Shown: positions 16,379 through 26,485, counted from the stretch's first letter. The stretch: DNA of 60,084 nucleotides from an uncultured Rickettsiales bacterium (GCA_905480015.1 CAJQOT010000046.1:1-60084); one strand, 5' to 3'. Notes: generated by a model not told the origin, from the letters alone. Translations and numbers: made by a program.

Positions 16379-17044
16379 CTAAAAATCTAACTCTGAATAA
16401 TGCTTTGGCGTTGGAATTCCAACAATTCTTTCCTTTAACAGCGGTCGAAATGAAGGACGAGACTTAATAATGCAGTACCAGTCTTTAATTGTTGGAATTT
16501 TTGACCAACAAACCTCACCAAGAAAGTCTAAAATTGAAATTTGCGTTGCTGCCGTAATGTCTGCAAGGGACATTTTATCACCTGAAATCCATGCATTTGA
16601 TTCAAGTAGGTAGGCAAGATATTCAAGATGAACGCCTAAATTATACCTTGCAAGAGATAAAGTGTTAGCATTTGGCTGACACTTGTGATGGAAATGTGCA
16701 ATAAATTTCTCCTGAATAAAAAATTTAGTACAATCGTATTGTAACTTTTCATGAAACCATAAGTGAATTTTTTTTGTCTCCAACATATCATTTCCCTCTG
16801 GATACAGAATATCTGAGTTATAATTTGCATAAATATATTCCAATATTAGCTGTGTATGATTCAATATTACACCATTGCCTTGCACTAAAACTGGAACGGA
16901 ACCCATAGGATTAATTTGCAAAAACTTTTCACTACAGTCCCAGTACTTCTCCTCAAGTAAAATGTATTCGGCGCCAACCTCACTCAATATAATGCGTATC
17001 ATTCTTGAGGCAGGGCATATTGCATAATGGTAAAGTTTATACAT
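16379..17044 (-). CDS. fzlA: FzlA-like glutathione S-transferase-fold protein
   Basis: This 221-residue protein has the GST fold: an N-terminal thioredoxin-like half (LYHYAICPASRMIRI, NPMGSVPVL) and a helical C-terminal half (ISGDKMSLADITAA). The end, KSRPSFRPLL...GIPTPKHYSELDF, matches the distinctive tail of FzlA. In Caulobacter, FzlA binds FtsZ filaments and is needed for constriction. The alternative is an ordinary GST, but the tail and the operon with murC and ctpA favour a division role. It overlaps nothing and begins 39 bases after the preceding gene. Confidence 0.7.
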   Translation of the reverse strand: MYKLYHYAICPASRMIRIILSEVGAEYILLEEKYWDCSEKFLQINPMGSVPVLVQGNGVILNHTQLILEYIYANYNSDILYPEGNDMLETKKIHLWFHEKLQYDCTKFFIQEKFIAHFHHKCQPNANTLSLARYNLGVHLEYLAYLLESNAWISGDKMSLADITAATQISILDFLGEVCWSKIPTIKDWYCIIKSRPSFRPLLKERIVGIPTPKHYSELDF

Positions 17045-17083
17045 TGTGCTTAAGTAAGAATGTTTTGTTATATATCGGTAAAA

Positions 17084-17797
17084 TCAAATTTCAACTTGTT
17101 TTTCAATTTCCTCGGAAATTGATGCACATTTTGTTGTAATTATCATATCTGCTTTAAAAATACACTCACCATTCCTAAGGGTTACTACAATATTATGATT
17201 CTTCACCTGCACCCTTGTCATTTTATCAATTTCCTTACGCTTTGCACGTATTACCTCATGCATATCATCTTTTATTGGTATCACAAATTCTACTTGTGCA
17301 CTTGAAATACCTGTGATATTAATATCATCAATGTATGGCTTTGTATAAGTAAATTTACCAAGATTAGAAAATACAGTCCACTTTGTTTCATCATTATACA
17401 TAATGGACGACACCTGAATCAATGGGTGAACAATTCTTTCAAACTTCTTTGTGCTAAACATACGAGCCTTCACCTTCATTTTTTTACCACTCTGGAAATA
17501 ATCAAGTGCTTGATTAACAAGTGCAGAATCTTTTGGCATATAAAATATATCTTGAAAATCAACACTGTCATACTTTTTATCATAATCAATCTCACCACGA
17601 TCTACAGTTTTTGCCACTGGTGCACCTGCGTCAACCATACCGAACTCTTCTTTAGCAATGCCGGTGTTGTAAATTAATGAATTTTTTGCAAAATCAAGCA
17701 TATTTCCTGCTTTCTTCACCTGTTCAGCTTGCGTTGAAATATCTTGCGCCATAGCACTACACACCATCAAAAGAAATGCAGCAATATTGTATAACAT
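17084..17797 (-). CDS. Exported protein, possibly PilP/GspC-like
   Basis: The 237-residue protein has a signal peptide (hydrophobic residues 4-15, cleavage near AMAQ). The middle has an all-beta look with TKWTVFSNLGKFTYTKPY, followed by INITGISSAQVEFVIP. This pattern resembles the small beta domain of PilP and GspC, where a WTV-type strand and a regularly spaced I-x-x-I...V-x-F follow. No standard family motif proves it. Its position right after a GspL/PilM-N-like and a GspM/PilO-like gene, with 1 base between the coding regions, is the main argument. Confidence 0.5.
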   Translation of the reverse strand: MLYNIAAFLLMVCSAMAQDISTQAEQVKKAGNMLDFAKNSLIYNTGIAKEEFGMVDAGAPVAKTVDRGEIDYDKKYDSVDFQDIFYMPKDSALVNQALDYFQSGKKMKVKARMFSTKKFERIVHPLIQVSSIMYNDETKWTVFSNLGKFTYTKPYIDDINITGISSAQVEFVIPIKDDMHEVIRAKRKEIDKMTRVQVKNHNIVVTLRNGECIFKADMIITTKCASISEEIEKQVEI

Positions 17798-17798
17798 A

Positions 17799-18428
17799 TT
17801 ATTGTATAAAAAACCAATGTAAAATTAAGCGGTTACCAAGCATTGAAACTCTCTGACCATTATTAATGCTTTCCAAAAGATCTGCATCAATATCTTGAAT
17901 AATACGCCTTGAGTGAACTTGTTGCAACACAACGGCACCATTGCTGTTTTGTCGAACATCGTTTATAAAGCTCTCCATTTGTTTAGTTACAATGGAATTA
18001 AATGTTATGTCTACTTCATAAAGAACAGCATTCATTGTTGTTAAATCAGCGTACATCGTATTAACAATTGACTCTTTTTGTGCTATACTTTCTATAACAA
18101 AGTTTGATAAATTGTATTTGGCTGATATTTTTGTAAGATATTCAATAATATATTGCCTACCATGGCTTTTATTTTCACGCCGTAACGCAGTCAACTTTAA
18201 ATAAGCCCTAGAAACAGCATCACGATTTGCATTTAAAGAAGAGTTTTTAGAGGAAGATCTCTCTACCTTACGAATGTCTTCCTCTGCATTGCGATTTTTA
18301 TTTGCAAAGTACTTTTCTACAAAATGCAATGTGACAACTAAAAGAAGAAAAATAGTCGAAAAAACTATTACTTTTTTTATAAATGAGGCATATTTATTTT
18401 GTAAATAAACTTGATACGACCTATTCAT
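17799..18428 (-). CDS. PilO/GspM-like membrane protein
   Basis: The 209 residues start with a short cytoplasmic tail, one membrane helix near 19-38 (VIVFSTIFLLLVVTLHF) and a charged helical region (residues 44-90). A small alpha/beta periplasmic domain follows, with LYEVDITFNSIVTKQMESFIND, the strand-helix pattern of the ferredoxin-like fold in PilO and GspM. The start overlaps the preceding gene by 4 bases. I infer that it pairs with the product of that gene, as GspM does with GspL or PilO with PilN. Confidence 0.5.
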   Translation of the reverse strand: MNRSYQVYLQNKYASFIKKVIVFSTIFLLLVVTLHFVEKYFANKNRNAEEDIRKVERSSSKNSSLNANRDAVSRAYLKLTALRRENKSHGRQYIIEYLTKISAKYNLSNFVIESIAQKESIVNTMYADLTTMNAVLYEVDITFNSIVTKQMESFINDVRQNSNGAVVLQQVHSRRIIQDIDADLLESINNGQRVSMLGNRLILHWFFIQ

Positions 18429-19924
18429 ACTACTGAATTTTTATTTAATGCTATAATTTCTATTGAGAACACTCCATTTTTTTCGTCAATTTTTCTATTA
18501 ATTTCATGCTGGAAAAAAACCCTACGAACATCCGAAACAAGGTTGTAGTAGTCTTGCAATTCTATAACATGTCCAGTAATTGATACATCAAAAATTGTCG
18601 AATGAGTATGGCAATTTTTCACACATGTATACATGATGTCTGCAATATGCGTTGTACCATGAACCAATGTTTTAAATTTGCTAAAAAATTTATGCTGATA
18701 AACATCTAGTGGGAATAACGCATAAAAATCTACCATATGCCTTTGTTTTGATACATTGTCCTCAAGGGTTTGCACCTTCATCATTACATTGTCAATGTTA
18801 AGCGTCTCTTGGTTGTTATATTTTGTAAACGCACTCAATGCGGACAGCGAAGAAGTGCAAACTGTGTATATAAAAAATATTGCCGTACATAATGCTAGGA
18901 AGGTTAGTGCTGCTTTTTTTAGACGATACTTAAATATTGTAGCAAAATATACTTTGTTTTCAATAAAAAATGTAGGCTCGTATAAACATTTTGAAGCTAT
19001 CACATCTAATAACTGCACTTTGGCATTGCTCATGCTATACTTTTTATGATAGAATGACTTTGCATCCGACACGTCATCGTGTATATAAAATAAACTTTTA
19101 CTGTTAATTTTTGTTCGTAACATTGCTTGTAAAAGGTCATCATCACCGTATATATAAGACCTATACCCAACATTGTACTGCTTACAGTAGTTAAGTGCCG
19201 TTTCTACTGTAGTATGAATTTCACTTTCAATTGTGCTGTTGATTGCTTTACACACAATGGTGTGGTGAAATAAAATGCGACGACCTTGATATAAAGCAAA
19301 ATTTATACCTGAAATTGGACTAAACTGCACTGCGATACTCAGATCGTCTATATCTCCACCTTCAATATCAAAATCATCTTGCTTAACCACGGGAATTGCT
19401 GGTGAAAGATTTATTCTTTTTGCTTGACCTTCACATACAGACGGCATTTCAAGAATCATAGAAAAGTATCCAGCAAGTGGGTTTGGAAATTTATTCAGCA
19501 AGTCTATGTATACGCTGGCAATGGAAGTCTGTACAAGAGATACAACCTGATATGCATTGTCTGATTTCTTTTTATTCAAGCTGTCAATCTTAAAGTAATC
19601 ATGTATAGCATCCTGTGAGATATCTTGCCCAGCCTTTCTTATTATAGAATGATGGACGGCCTTAGAATTAATAGACTTTGAAAAACTGTACTCTGTAAAA
19701 GATTGATTTGGAATGTCAAAAATAATGCACACTGGTATACCACTCTTGCCAATAAAGTAATCTTTAAAAAATGATTTAACCGCCCCTTGATCAGCATCGT
19801 AAGAAACTTTATGCGATCGTGACGAAAAAATTTTACCAGAAACGAAGCGGATAAATCGAATTTCTCTATTTCCCACAACAAGAAAGATAACATTTTCTCT
19901 CAAGGAATTCAAATGCATAGCCAT
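18425..19924 (-). CDS. PilM-PilN/GspL-like protein
   Basis: The 499-residue protein has a cytoplasmic part (about 1-330) with the alternating pattern of an actin-like fold: NVIFLVVGNREIRFIRF, IPVCIIFDIPNQSFTEYSF and INFALYQGRRILFH. One membrane helix follows at about 339-356, then a coiled stretch and a periplasmic domain with STIFDVSITGHVIELQDYYNLVSDV. That layout is GspL, or PilM fused to PilN. In those systems it links the secretion ATPase to the inner-membrane platform. No pilin, PilB/GspE or secretin gene is in the window. The coding region starts 1 base after the murC stop. Confidence 0.55.
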   Translation of the reverse strand: MAMHLNSLRENVIFLVVGNREIRFIRFVSGKIFSSRSHKVSYDADQGAVKSFFKDYFIGKSGIPVCIIFDIPNQSFTEYSFSKSINSKAVHHSIIRKAGQDISQDAIHDYFKIDSLNKKKSDNAYQVVSLVQTSIASVYIDLLNKFPNPLAGYFSMILEMPSVCEGQAKRINLSPAIPVVKQDDFDIEGGDIDDLSIAVQFSPISGINFALYQGRRILFHHTIVCKAINSTIESEIHTTVETALNYCKQYNVGYRSYIYGDDDLLQAMLRTKINSKSLFYIHDDVSDAKSFYHKKYSMSNAKVQLLDVIASKCLYEPTFFIENKVYFATIFKYRLKKAALTFLALCTAIFFIYTVCTSSLSALSAFTKYNNQETLNIDNVMMKVQTLEDNVSKQRHMVDFYALFPLDVYQHKFFSKFKTLVHGTTHIADIMYTCVKNCHTHSTIFDVSITGHVIELQDYYNLVSDVRRVFFQHEINRKIDEKNGVFSIEIIALNKNSVV

Positions 19925-19925
19925 G

Positions 19926-21410
19926 CTATTTATTTATTTTATTGAACAATGTATGTGCGTAATTGCTAGAAAAACCTGCACCAAGAAATACATAAAACAC
20001 TTTTTGCGACCTATGTACGATCTCTTCTACAAACGAGAAGGTATCCTCCTGTAATACATCTTTATTATTTTTCAAGCATTTAATATAAAAACTATGATTT
20101 TTTATTTTTTTCCAACGTATTTGGATGTCATTTGTCAATTTTTCTGAAGAAATATTATTATTAACGCCACCGCCTTGAATGCCAAAAATATCCATCATTA
20201 TAAGGTTTTTACACCCATCAAAACAAGAAATGTATTCATCGTACAAGCTTTCCACTCTTGTGTATTTATGTGGCTCACAAATAATAACAAACTCTGCGTT
20301 AACATCGCGGCAATAAGATGCAAACGATTCAATGAATATTTTAATTTTTTTTGGGCTATGAGCATAATCATCAATTACTGTAATATTATTCACACTTCCA
20401 ACAATTTCTACCCTTTTTTTTATTCCCTTAAAACTATTAAATATGTTTGTATCATTTATACCAAATAAACGCTTTAAAAGCACCAAGCCTGGTAAGGCAT
20501 TAAAGGCATTAAACTTCCCAATCATTGGTATAAAAATACCCTTCCCTTCAACATAACCTCCACAAGAAAACACTACGCCATTTTCTACATTTTTTACGCT
20601 GGACAAGTAACAATCACCCTGCTTATAAGACGGAAGACTTGTAACCTTTGCAATCCCAGAATACGATACAATACTACTTACAAAATGAGGGATAAATTCT
20701 TGCATAACATCGCAGGTGATACGGCAATCAGAATTATACACCACAATGCCACCACAATGTAAAGTTTTATATGCAAATCTACGAAAACGATCAATCAAAT
20801 TATCACAGTCACCACCATAGCATTTATGGTCAAGGTGGTCCGCATCAATATCCGTTATCACTGCAACATTAAAATTCATATCCACAAAAGAACCATCGGA
20901 CTCATCCGCCTCAACCACACATACATCAGATTTATCGTTAACAAACACGCTCGACTGCGTTTCATTAAGTATTGTGCCAATAATACACGACGGCATTTCT
21001 TGCAAGCAAAGTGCTTGCCATATTATGGCAGTTGTCGTTGTTTTGCCAGACGAACCCGAAATACCTATTCGCGTTTCGAATGTTGCAATTATTAACTCTA
21101 AAGCTTGATAACGCTCAATAACTGGAATGTTAAGGCTATGAGCTTTCATAATTTCTGGGTTGTCATCTTTGACCGTTGAAGTTTTAATCACAAGTGCAAC
21201 GTCACTACATATATTTTCCTCTTTGTGGGAATCAAACAGATGAATGTTCATGCCTTTTAAATCTTGAACATACTTACAGCCATGCAAAGCGGAATCAGAC
21301 CCTTGCACTACAACGCCGTGTTCATAAAAATACTTTGCAATACCACTCATACTCACACCTCCTACTCCTATAAAGTGGACTACCTTCCCCTTAAAGTCTT
21401 TAAATAACAT
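19926..21410 (-). CDS. murC: UDP-N-acetylmuramate-L-alanine ligase
   Basis: MurC adds the first L-alanine of the peptidoglycan stem peptide to UDP-MurNAc with ATP. The 494 residues show FIGVGGVSMSGIA near the N-terminus, P-loop GSSGKTTTT (119-127), VVEADESDGSF, and ITDIDADHLDH with the Mur-ligase His. TVIDDYAHSPKKI and ICEPHKYTRV are in the C-terminal domain. It is the first gene of the minus-strand operon and diverges from lspA, with 30 bases between the start codons that must hold both promoters. Confidence 0.95.
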   Translation of the reverse strand: MLFKDFKGKVVHFIGVGGVSMSGIAKYFYEHGVVVQGSDSALHGCKYVQDLKGMNIHLFDSHKEENICSDVALVIKTSTVKDDNPEIMKAHSLNIPVIERYQALELIIATFETRIGISGSSGKTTTTAIIWQALCLQEMPSCIIGTILNETQSSVFVNDKSDVCVVEADESDGSFVDMNFNVAVITDIDADHLDHKCYGGDCDNLIDRFRRFAYKTLHCGGIVVYNSDCRITCDVMQEFIPHFVSSIVSYSGIAKVTSLPSYKQGDCYLSSVKNVENGVVFSCGGYVEGKGIFIPMIGKFNAFNALPGLVLLKRLFGINDTNIFNSFKGIKKRVEIVGSVNNITVIDDYAHSPKKIKIFIESFASYCRDVNAEFVIICEPHKYTRVESLYDEYISCFDGCKNLIMMDIFGIQGGGVNNNISSEKLTNDIQIRWKKIKNHSFYIKCLKNNKDVLQEDTFSFVEEIVHRSQKVFYVFLGAGFSSNYAHTLFNKINK

Positions 21411-21440
21411 TTTATTAACACAATTGAAGATATTGTTAAA

Positions 21441-21992
21441 ATGAAAATTGTTGATTTTTCAAGTTTTTATTTCACTGTTTCTCAACTTATTAAAAATATG
21501 GTGCCAAAAGTTTCAAAAAAAATGGAAACAATACTCATTTTCCTCCTCATCCCCCTTGTTGGCTTCATTTTTGACTACACTTCAAAGCAAGCAATTATAG
21601 AAAACATTTGCGTAAGTAGCTCACAAATTACAATATTACCTTTTTTTAATATTGTGTGTGTGTTGAATACGGGTGTCAGCTTTGGTATGATGTCTAGCGT
21701 AGAAAACGGCAAGGCTATCCTTCTTGTGCTCACAACGCTTATTCTTGTATTTATATATTTTCTCACATACAAAGAAAAGGATAAGTTTGTACAATATTGC
21801 TATAGCGTTATTATAGCGGGTGCGTTTGGTAACATTATTGACCGTGCAATAAACGGAGGCGTAATAGACTTTCTAGATTTTCACTATAAACACATGCACT
21901 ACCCCGCATTTAATGTTGCAGACAGCCTAATATTTATTGGAGTTTTTGGTATAATTATACGACAATTGACACAAAAAAAGCAAGTGCATTAA
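21441..21992 (+). CDS. lspA: Lipoprotein signal peptidase II
   Basis: LspA is the inner-membrane aspartyl protease that cleaves the signal peptide of prolipoproteins before the modified Cys. The four membrane segments and five family boxes are present, including FDYTSKQ, NTGVSFGM, GAFGNIIDR and FNVADS; the two Asp of the last two boxes are catalytic. Its 183 residues exceed the usual 160 or so. An internal Met at residue 28 (METILIF) would give the standard length, so the first ATG may not be the true start. Its substrates here would include the TRL, lipase and OmpA-type lipoproteins. Confidence 0.93.
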   Translation: MKIVDFSSFYFTVSQLIKNMVPKVSKKMETILIFLLIPLVGFIFDYTSKQAIIENICVSSSQITILPFFNIVCVLNTGVSFGMMSSVENGKAILLVLTTLILVFIYFLTYKEKDKFVQYCYSVIIAGAFGNIIDRAINGGVIDFLDFHYKHMHYPAFNVADSLIFIGVFGIIIRQLTQKKQVH

Positions 21993-22015
21993 ATATGCAT
22001 TGCTTTTACTTGATT

Positions 22016-22396
22016 TCAACTTCTTGCGCTTGTCCATTTAAGTGGCCGTTCATCTAAAACTTGTGTTTGACTTGTGACGGCTCTGCATCTTTTTTGACTT
22101 TGCCTTGAAAAACTTGAGCATGTGCTTTTTGTACCTTTTTTATAATCACCCGTTTTGGCTGTATCACTAGTCTTTTTTAGAATTGACACAGGATGCGTGC
22201 CTTTTGCCTCACGATCTTCTGATGGTTGTGCAAGTTGTGCAGATTTCACAAATCTCTCACGATCAGCACGTGCCTGTTCTTGTGCTTTTTTACCTTCTGC
22301 TGTTGTAGGTGGCTTTGTTTGAAATCCACATAGCTGAGCTTGATTTGATTTACGATCTACTGAAAACATCACTTTTCGCCTATTTGAATTTTGCAT
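22016..22396 (-). CDS. Hypothetical low-complexity basic protein
   Basis: The ATG at 22396 gives 126 residues; the longer form would need a TTG. The product is hydrophilic and rich in Lys, Arg, Gln, Ser and Thr. It has no membrane segment and little predicted order beyond one helix around AEGKKAQEQARADRERF. The last 40 residues are Ser/Thr/Lys-rich. I recognise no family. Disordered, basic, orphan proteins of this type in host-associated Rickettsiales are sometimes secreted effectors, but nothing here proves that. It lies between lspA (convergent) and bamA (same strand, upstream). Confidence 0.5.
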   Translation of the reverse strand: MQNSNRRKVMFSVDRKSNQAQLCGFQTKPPTTAEGKKAQEQARADRERFVKSAQLAQPSEDREAKGTHPVSILKKTSDTAKTGDYKKGTKSTCSSFSRQSQKRCRAVTSQTQVLDERPLKWTSARS

Positions 22397-22470
22397 ACTT
22401 ATGATTAACAATTTCTTTTGAATTGTAATGTATTTTTAGTCAAAATGCAAAGGTTTTTTACACAAAAAGG

Positions 22471-24798
22471 CTACATATTTACATTGCCAGTTCCACCAAA
22501 TGTAATTAAGAAGAAAAGCTTTTGGTCGTAAATTTCTTCACGGAGGGTTCTACCAAATGCAAAACCTATTGGTCCCATTGGAGATCTCCACGAAACCCCA
22601 AGACCTGCGGAGGCTCTATAAGACTTTTTATCAAATATTTTTACACCAGTTGTGTCAAAGCTACTGTGAAGGTCTATACCATAAAGCGTTCCTATGTCTG
22701 CAAATAAATATGTCACTAAACCTAAATCTTTTGGAATACCATTTGGAAAACGCATTTCTGCCGAAAGAAGCTGTAAATTCTTCCCACCATAAGAAAATGA
22801 TTCATAGCTTGCAACATTTCCGCCACCATCCAAGTACCCAAGTGTTGGCCCAACGCCACGGTAATTAAACCCACGAAGACCAAAGCCACCGCCTAATGCA
22901 TACAAACTTTGAACATTCACAAGGCTGACACCATAGCTCGCAATTCTAGCAACTCGACCCTTCAAAGCAAACACAAGTCCATCAACATCAAGTAAAGTTT
23001 TATACCAGTCTGCACGAATTTCATTAGAAATAAACTTCACATTTCCACCTAAGCCAGAAAACTCCTGCTTAAACATTAAAGAAAAGCCATCGTTTGGTAT
23101 AAAGCTGTTGTCTCGCTTGTCGTATTTGATGGTATGTGAAATTGCAGATGTTGTATAGTTGCCAATTTGTGCCTTAATAAAAGGGCTATTATTTGATGAA
23201 TTTTCCTCAACATTATCCAATTGATAGCGATAGTTTATACTGTGACGCAGATATTCCGTAATTGAATATGCCATTGTTAAATTAAATGCAGTCATTCGTG
23301 AATTGTATGCAACAAAATTAGGGTTGCCATAAAAAGAGTGTAAAACACTTCCGCCAAGCAAAATATCCCTCCCTTTGAAATAAGGCTCTGCAAAAGAAAT
23401 ATTGTACGATTGCGAAACTGCGGTTCTCTCTAAAGATATGCCAGCATTATACCCCTCCCCTAAAAAGTTAGATTCCCTCACACCAATGCTACCTGCAATA
23501 CCATTTATTTGGTCAAAACCAATTGAAGCATTTACGCTAGCCGTAGATCGCTCTTTTACAGATACCGTCAAGGATACTCTATCGCCAGCACCAGCAATAA
23601 TTTTTTCCCCCACCTGAACATCTTCAAAGTACTGTAAATTATGCAAACGCTGAACTGACCTTCTAATTTTTGCAACATTGTATACATCTCCTTCTTTTAC
23701 TAGCATTTCTCTGCGAATTACATTGTCAGATGTTTTGTCGTTGCCAATGATATTTATACTTTGCAAATACACCCTTCTAGAGTTTTTAATAATATATACA
23801 ACATCTGCGATATTACCACCTTTCAACACCATTTCATAGTCAACCTTTGCAAACATAAAACCACTTTCTTGTAACACTTCTTCAATATTTGCGACCGTTT
23901 GTTCTATTTTATTAATATTAAACACCTTACCATCAATATTTTTAATAAATTTATCCTTAATTTTCTTCTTATCAAAGCCCTCAATAAAGCTTTTAATATC
24001 GCTTTTGCCAAAAGTATAACGGCCACCTTCATCAATGTATATAGAAACATCAAATAGATTTTTCTTTGATACAAACTCACTCACAACATTTTTTATAACT
24101 ACCTTTGGAAAGCCCCTTTGTTTATAAAATCTCTTGATATTCTCTTGATCACTTTGAACGGTCTCCAAATCAAATCCCTGACCAAATCTTAACCTCCAAA
24201 GATTCCTTGGCTTTATTCTACTCCCCTCTCCCACAATTTCACCATCGCGAAAATGCTTGTTACCAACAATATTCACACTGCCAATTCTAGCTTTTTTACC
24301 CTCTTTAATATTAATAATAACCACCACCTGCGATCTATCATCTACAAATTCCACGAACGGCGTCACCTTTGCATTAAAAAATCCCATTTTTTGGTAAATC
24401 ATCTTTAGCCTTTTGACATCATTCATAATGTCAGTTTTAGCATAAAATCTTTTTTCTTTTGTCTGCATCTCTTCGAGCATTTTATCTTTACCAATAGCCT
24501 TACTACCATTAAATTCAATTTTTTTAACAACAGGCGTCTCTTCAACTGCAATTGTAATGTCACCGTCAATGCTAGAAATTTTTACATCACTAAAAAAACC
24601 TGTTTTATAAATCCTTTTCAACACCCTTGAGAGCTCAATATCGCCCATGGGTCTCTCATCATCAATTTGTGCATATTGCTTAACGGTTTGACTTTCAATG
24701 CTTTTATTCCCAACAACGGTAACTTCAGCATAAACATTGATAGCGATACACAACATTGTGGAGAATATCAAAAAAAACATTGACAAATAAAAATACAA
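22471..24798 (-). CDS. bamA: Outer membrane protein assembly factor BamA
   Basis: BamA inserts beta-barrel proteins into the outer membrane. The 775 residues begin with a signal-peptide-like segment, followed by five POTRA repeats, seen as recurring hydrophobic I-x-I and G-(Y/F)-F patterns such as [22 protein letters not shown] and [10 protein letters not shown]. The C-terminal 16-strand barrel includes [18 protein letters not shown], carrying the conserved VRGF-type motif as LRGF, and [13 protein letters not shown]. It ends in a strand with terminal aromatics (FLITFGG) but with a short NVNM tail. Confidence 0.95.
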   Translation of the reverse strand: MYFYLSMFFLIFSTMLCIAINVYAEVTVVGNKSIESQTVKQYAQIDDERPMGDIELSRVLKRIYKTGFFSDVKISSIDGDITIAVEETPVVKKIEFNGSKAIGKDKMLEEMQTKEKRFYAKTDIMNDVKRLKMIYQKMGFFNAKVTPFVEFVDDRSQVVVIINIKEGKKARIGSVNIVGNKHFRDGEIVGEGSRIKPRNLWRLRFGQGFDLETVQSDQENIKRFYKQRGFPKVVIKNVVSEFVSKKNLFDVSIYIDEGGRYTFGKSDIKSFIEGFDKKKIKDKFIKNIDGKVFNINKIEQTVANIEEVLQESGFMFAKVDYEMVLKGGNIADVVYIIKNSRRVYLQSINIIGNDKTSDNVIRREMLVKEGDVYNVAKIRRSVQRLHNLQYFEDVQVGEKIIAGAGDRVSLTVSVKERSTASVNASIGFDQINGIAGSIGVRESNFLGEGYNAGISLERTAVSQSYNISFAEPYFKGRDILLGGSVLHSFYGNPNFVAYNSRMTAFNLTMAYSITEYLRHSINYRYQLDNVEENSSNNSPFIKAQIGNYTTSAISHTIKYDKRDNSFIPNDGFSLMFKQEFSGLGGNVKFISNEIRADWYKTLLDVDGLVFALKGRVARIASYGVSLVNVQSLYALGGGFGLRGFNYRGVGPTLGYLDGGGNVASYESFSYGGKNLQLLSAEMRFPNGIPKDLGLVTYLFADIGTLYGIDLHSSFDTTGVKIFDKKSYRASAGLGVSWRSPMGPIGFAFGRTLREEIYDQKLFFLITFGGTGNVNM

Positions 24799-24849
24799 AA
24801 TTCACAAGAAGCATTGAAACACTATTTTTTTATTGTAAAGTTATTTAAT

Positions 24850-25224
24850 ATGGTAACCACAAATCAATTGATACGCTTCGGTAGAACACCGAAAACTTAT
24901 AAAACAAAATCACCTGCATTAGAAAAGTGCCCACAAAAGCGTGGTGTATGTATCAAGGTTTACACAACAACTCCAAAAAAACCAAACTCTGCGTTGCGTA
25001 AAGTTGCAAGAGTAAGGGTTTCAAACGGATACGAGGTAATAGCTTACATACCCGGTGAAGGTCACAACCTTCAAGAACATAGCGTAGTCCTGTTACGCGG
25101 AGGCCGTGTAAAAGATTTACCAGGTGTTCGTTACCACATTATTCGTGGAGCACTTGACTTGCAAGGAGTAAAAGACCGCAAACAATCACGCTCTCTTTAT
25201 GGGGCAAAAAAACCAAAAAACTAA
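24850..25224 (+). CDS. rpsL: 30S ribosomal protein S12
   Basis: S12 sits at the decoding centre. The ATG at 24850 ([11 protein letters not shown]) fits the universal N-terminus better than one 36 bases upstream. Conserved parts include [23 protein letters not shown] with the streptomycin-site lysine, [15 protein letters not shown] and [19 protein letters not shown]. Its 124 residues are standard. It opens a seven-gene ribosomal cluster and is followed 16 bases later by S7, as in the usual str operon. Confidence 0.97.
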   Translation: MVTTNQLIRFGRTPKTYKTKSPALEKCPQKRGVCIKVYTTTPKKPNSALRKVARVRVSNGYEVIAYIPGEGHNLQEHSVVLLRGGRVKDLPGVRYHIIRGALDLQGVKDRKQSRSLYGAKKPKN

Positions 25225-25240
25225 TTAAAAGCAAAAAATT

Positions 25241-25717
25241 ATGTCTCGTAAGGCACGAAAATTTAACTCTCATTTAATTCCAGACCCAAGGTTTAATAGC
25301 ATTATTGTTGCTAAATGTATAAACCATATAATGCTAGATGGTAAAAAGGCTTTAGCATCTAAAATACTCTACTCTGCACTCGGCAATCTTGAAAAGATTT
25401 CCAAAGAAAAGAAAGTCTCAATTCTTGATTTATTTATCAATGTAATTGAATCACTTAAACCCACAATAAGAATGAGATCGAGGCGTGTTGGTGGGTCAAC
25501 ATATCAAGTTCCATGCCCATTGAGAGAAAAAGAAAGTGAAATGATTGCAATCAAATGGCTTGTAGACGCTGCACGAGCCACCAAAGGTAAATCAATGGAG
25601 AGTAGCCTTATCGATGTTATTATTGAAACAATCGAAGGTAGAGGAACTGCAATTAAAAAGAAGGAGGAGATGCACCGCACTGCGGACGCAAACAAAGCTT
25701 TTGCACATTTTGCATAA
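25241..25717 (+). CDS. rpsG: 30S ribosomal protein S7
   Basis: S7 nucleates the 3' domain of 16S rRNA. It has 158 residues with MSRKARKF at the start, KCINHIMLDGKK and LKPTIRMRSRRVGGSTYQVP. WLVDAAR and KKKEEMHRTADANKAFAHF follow in the C-terminal helices. In most bacteria fusA and tuf come next. Here the next gene is rpsN, after a 58-base gap that contains a promoter. Confidence 0.97.
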   Translation: MSRKARKFNSHLIPDPRFNSIIVAKCINHIMLDGKKALASKILYSALGNLEKISKEKKVSILDLFINVIESLKPTIRMRSRRVGGSTYQVPCPLREKESEMIAIKWLVDAARATKGKSMESSLIDVIIETIEGRGTAIKKKEEMHRTADANKAFAHFA

Positions 25718-25722
25718 TCTTC

Positions 25723-25752
25723 TTGACAAACAAAAAATATAATTTGTATATA
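25723..25752 (+). promoter_or_regulatory. Sigma70-type promoter before rpsN
   Basis: TTGACA at 25723-25728 is followed, at an 18-base spacing, by TATATA at 25747-25752; a 17-base spacing gives GTATAT. It lies in the rpsG-rpsN gap, 24 bases before the S14 start, and implies separate transcription of the spc-type genes. Confidence 0.5.
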
Positions 25753-25775
25753 AAAAACTTAATTTAATTTGTTGA

Positions 25776-26081
25776 ATGGCAAAGAAAGGTAGAATTGAAA
25801 GAAATAACAGAGTGTTAAAAACAATTCAAAAGGATTCTGACAAAAGAAACTCTTTAGTTAAAATATTAAAAAGCTCTCAGTCTTCACAGGATGAAAAATT
25901 CGCTATTATGATCGCCCTTCAAAAAATATCTCGCGACGGTTCACAAACAAGGTATCGCAATAGATGTTCATTAACGGGACGCCCACGCGGATATTATTCT
26001 AAATTCGGACTATCAAGAAATATGATTCGTCACTATGCATCATTCGGTCAAATATCTGGCGTTAAAAAATCTAGTTGGTAA
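25776..26081 (+). CDS. rpsN: 30S ribosomal protein S14
   Basis: S14 is a 3'-domain 30S protein. The 101-residue, zinc-free (long) form ends with the typical [20 protein letters not shown] and a final SGVKKSSW. The start ATG gives [10 protein letters not shown], a normal N-terminus. It is the first gene after the str-type pair. The L5 gene that usually precedes it is missing. Confidence 0.95.
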   Translation: MAKKGRIERNNRVLKTIQKDSDKRNSLVKILKSSQSSQDEKFAIMIALQKISRDGSQTRYRNRCSLTGRPRGYYSKFGLSRNMIRHYASFGQISGVKKSSW

Positions 26082-26086
26082 AAAAT

Positions 26087-26485
26087 ATGAGTACAAATCA
26101 CATGGTGAGCTCCTTAATAAGCTCAATAAATAACGCTACTATTATTAACAAACCATCAATATCATTCCCACATAGCAAAATCTCTGTTGGAATACTCTCT
26201 GTATTGTTGGAAGAAGGCTTTATTCACTCCTTTGAAGAAAAAGAGGAAAGGAAAAATATTAAGTCTATCACGATTAACCTCAAGTATATTAGAGGCAAAT
26301 CATCAATTCAAGACCTTAAAGTTGTTTCTACACCTGGAAAAAGAGTTTATTCATCACCAAACTCTATCACACCACACTACGACTCTCTTGGTTTCTATAT
26401 TTTCTCAACAAGTAAAGGTATTATGACTGACTCAAACGCTCGTGCACTTAATGCTGGTGGCGAAATTTTATGTAAAGTATTTTAA
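26087..26485 (+). CDS. rpsH: 30S ribosomal protein S8
   Basis: S8 binds helix 21 of 16S rRNA. From the ATG at 26087 there are 132 residues. A TTG at 26075 would extend it into the S14 stop region and is unlikely. The C-terminal half has the conserved STPGKRVYSSPNS, LGFYIFSTSKGIMTD and ARALNAGGEILCKVF. The gap to S14 is 5 bases. Confidence 0.95.
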   Translation: MSTNHMVSSLISSINNATIINKPSISFPHSKISVGILSVLLEEGFIHSFEEKEERKNIKSITINLKYIRGKSSIQDLKVVSTPGKRVYSSPNSITPHYDSLGFYIFSTSKGIMTDSNARALNAGGEILCKVF

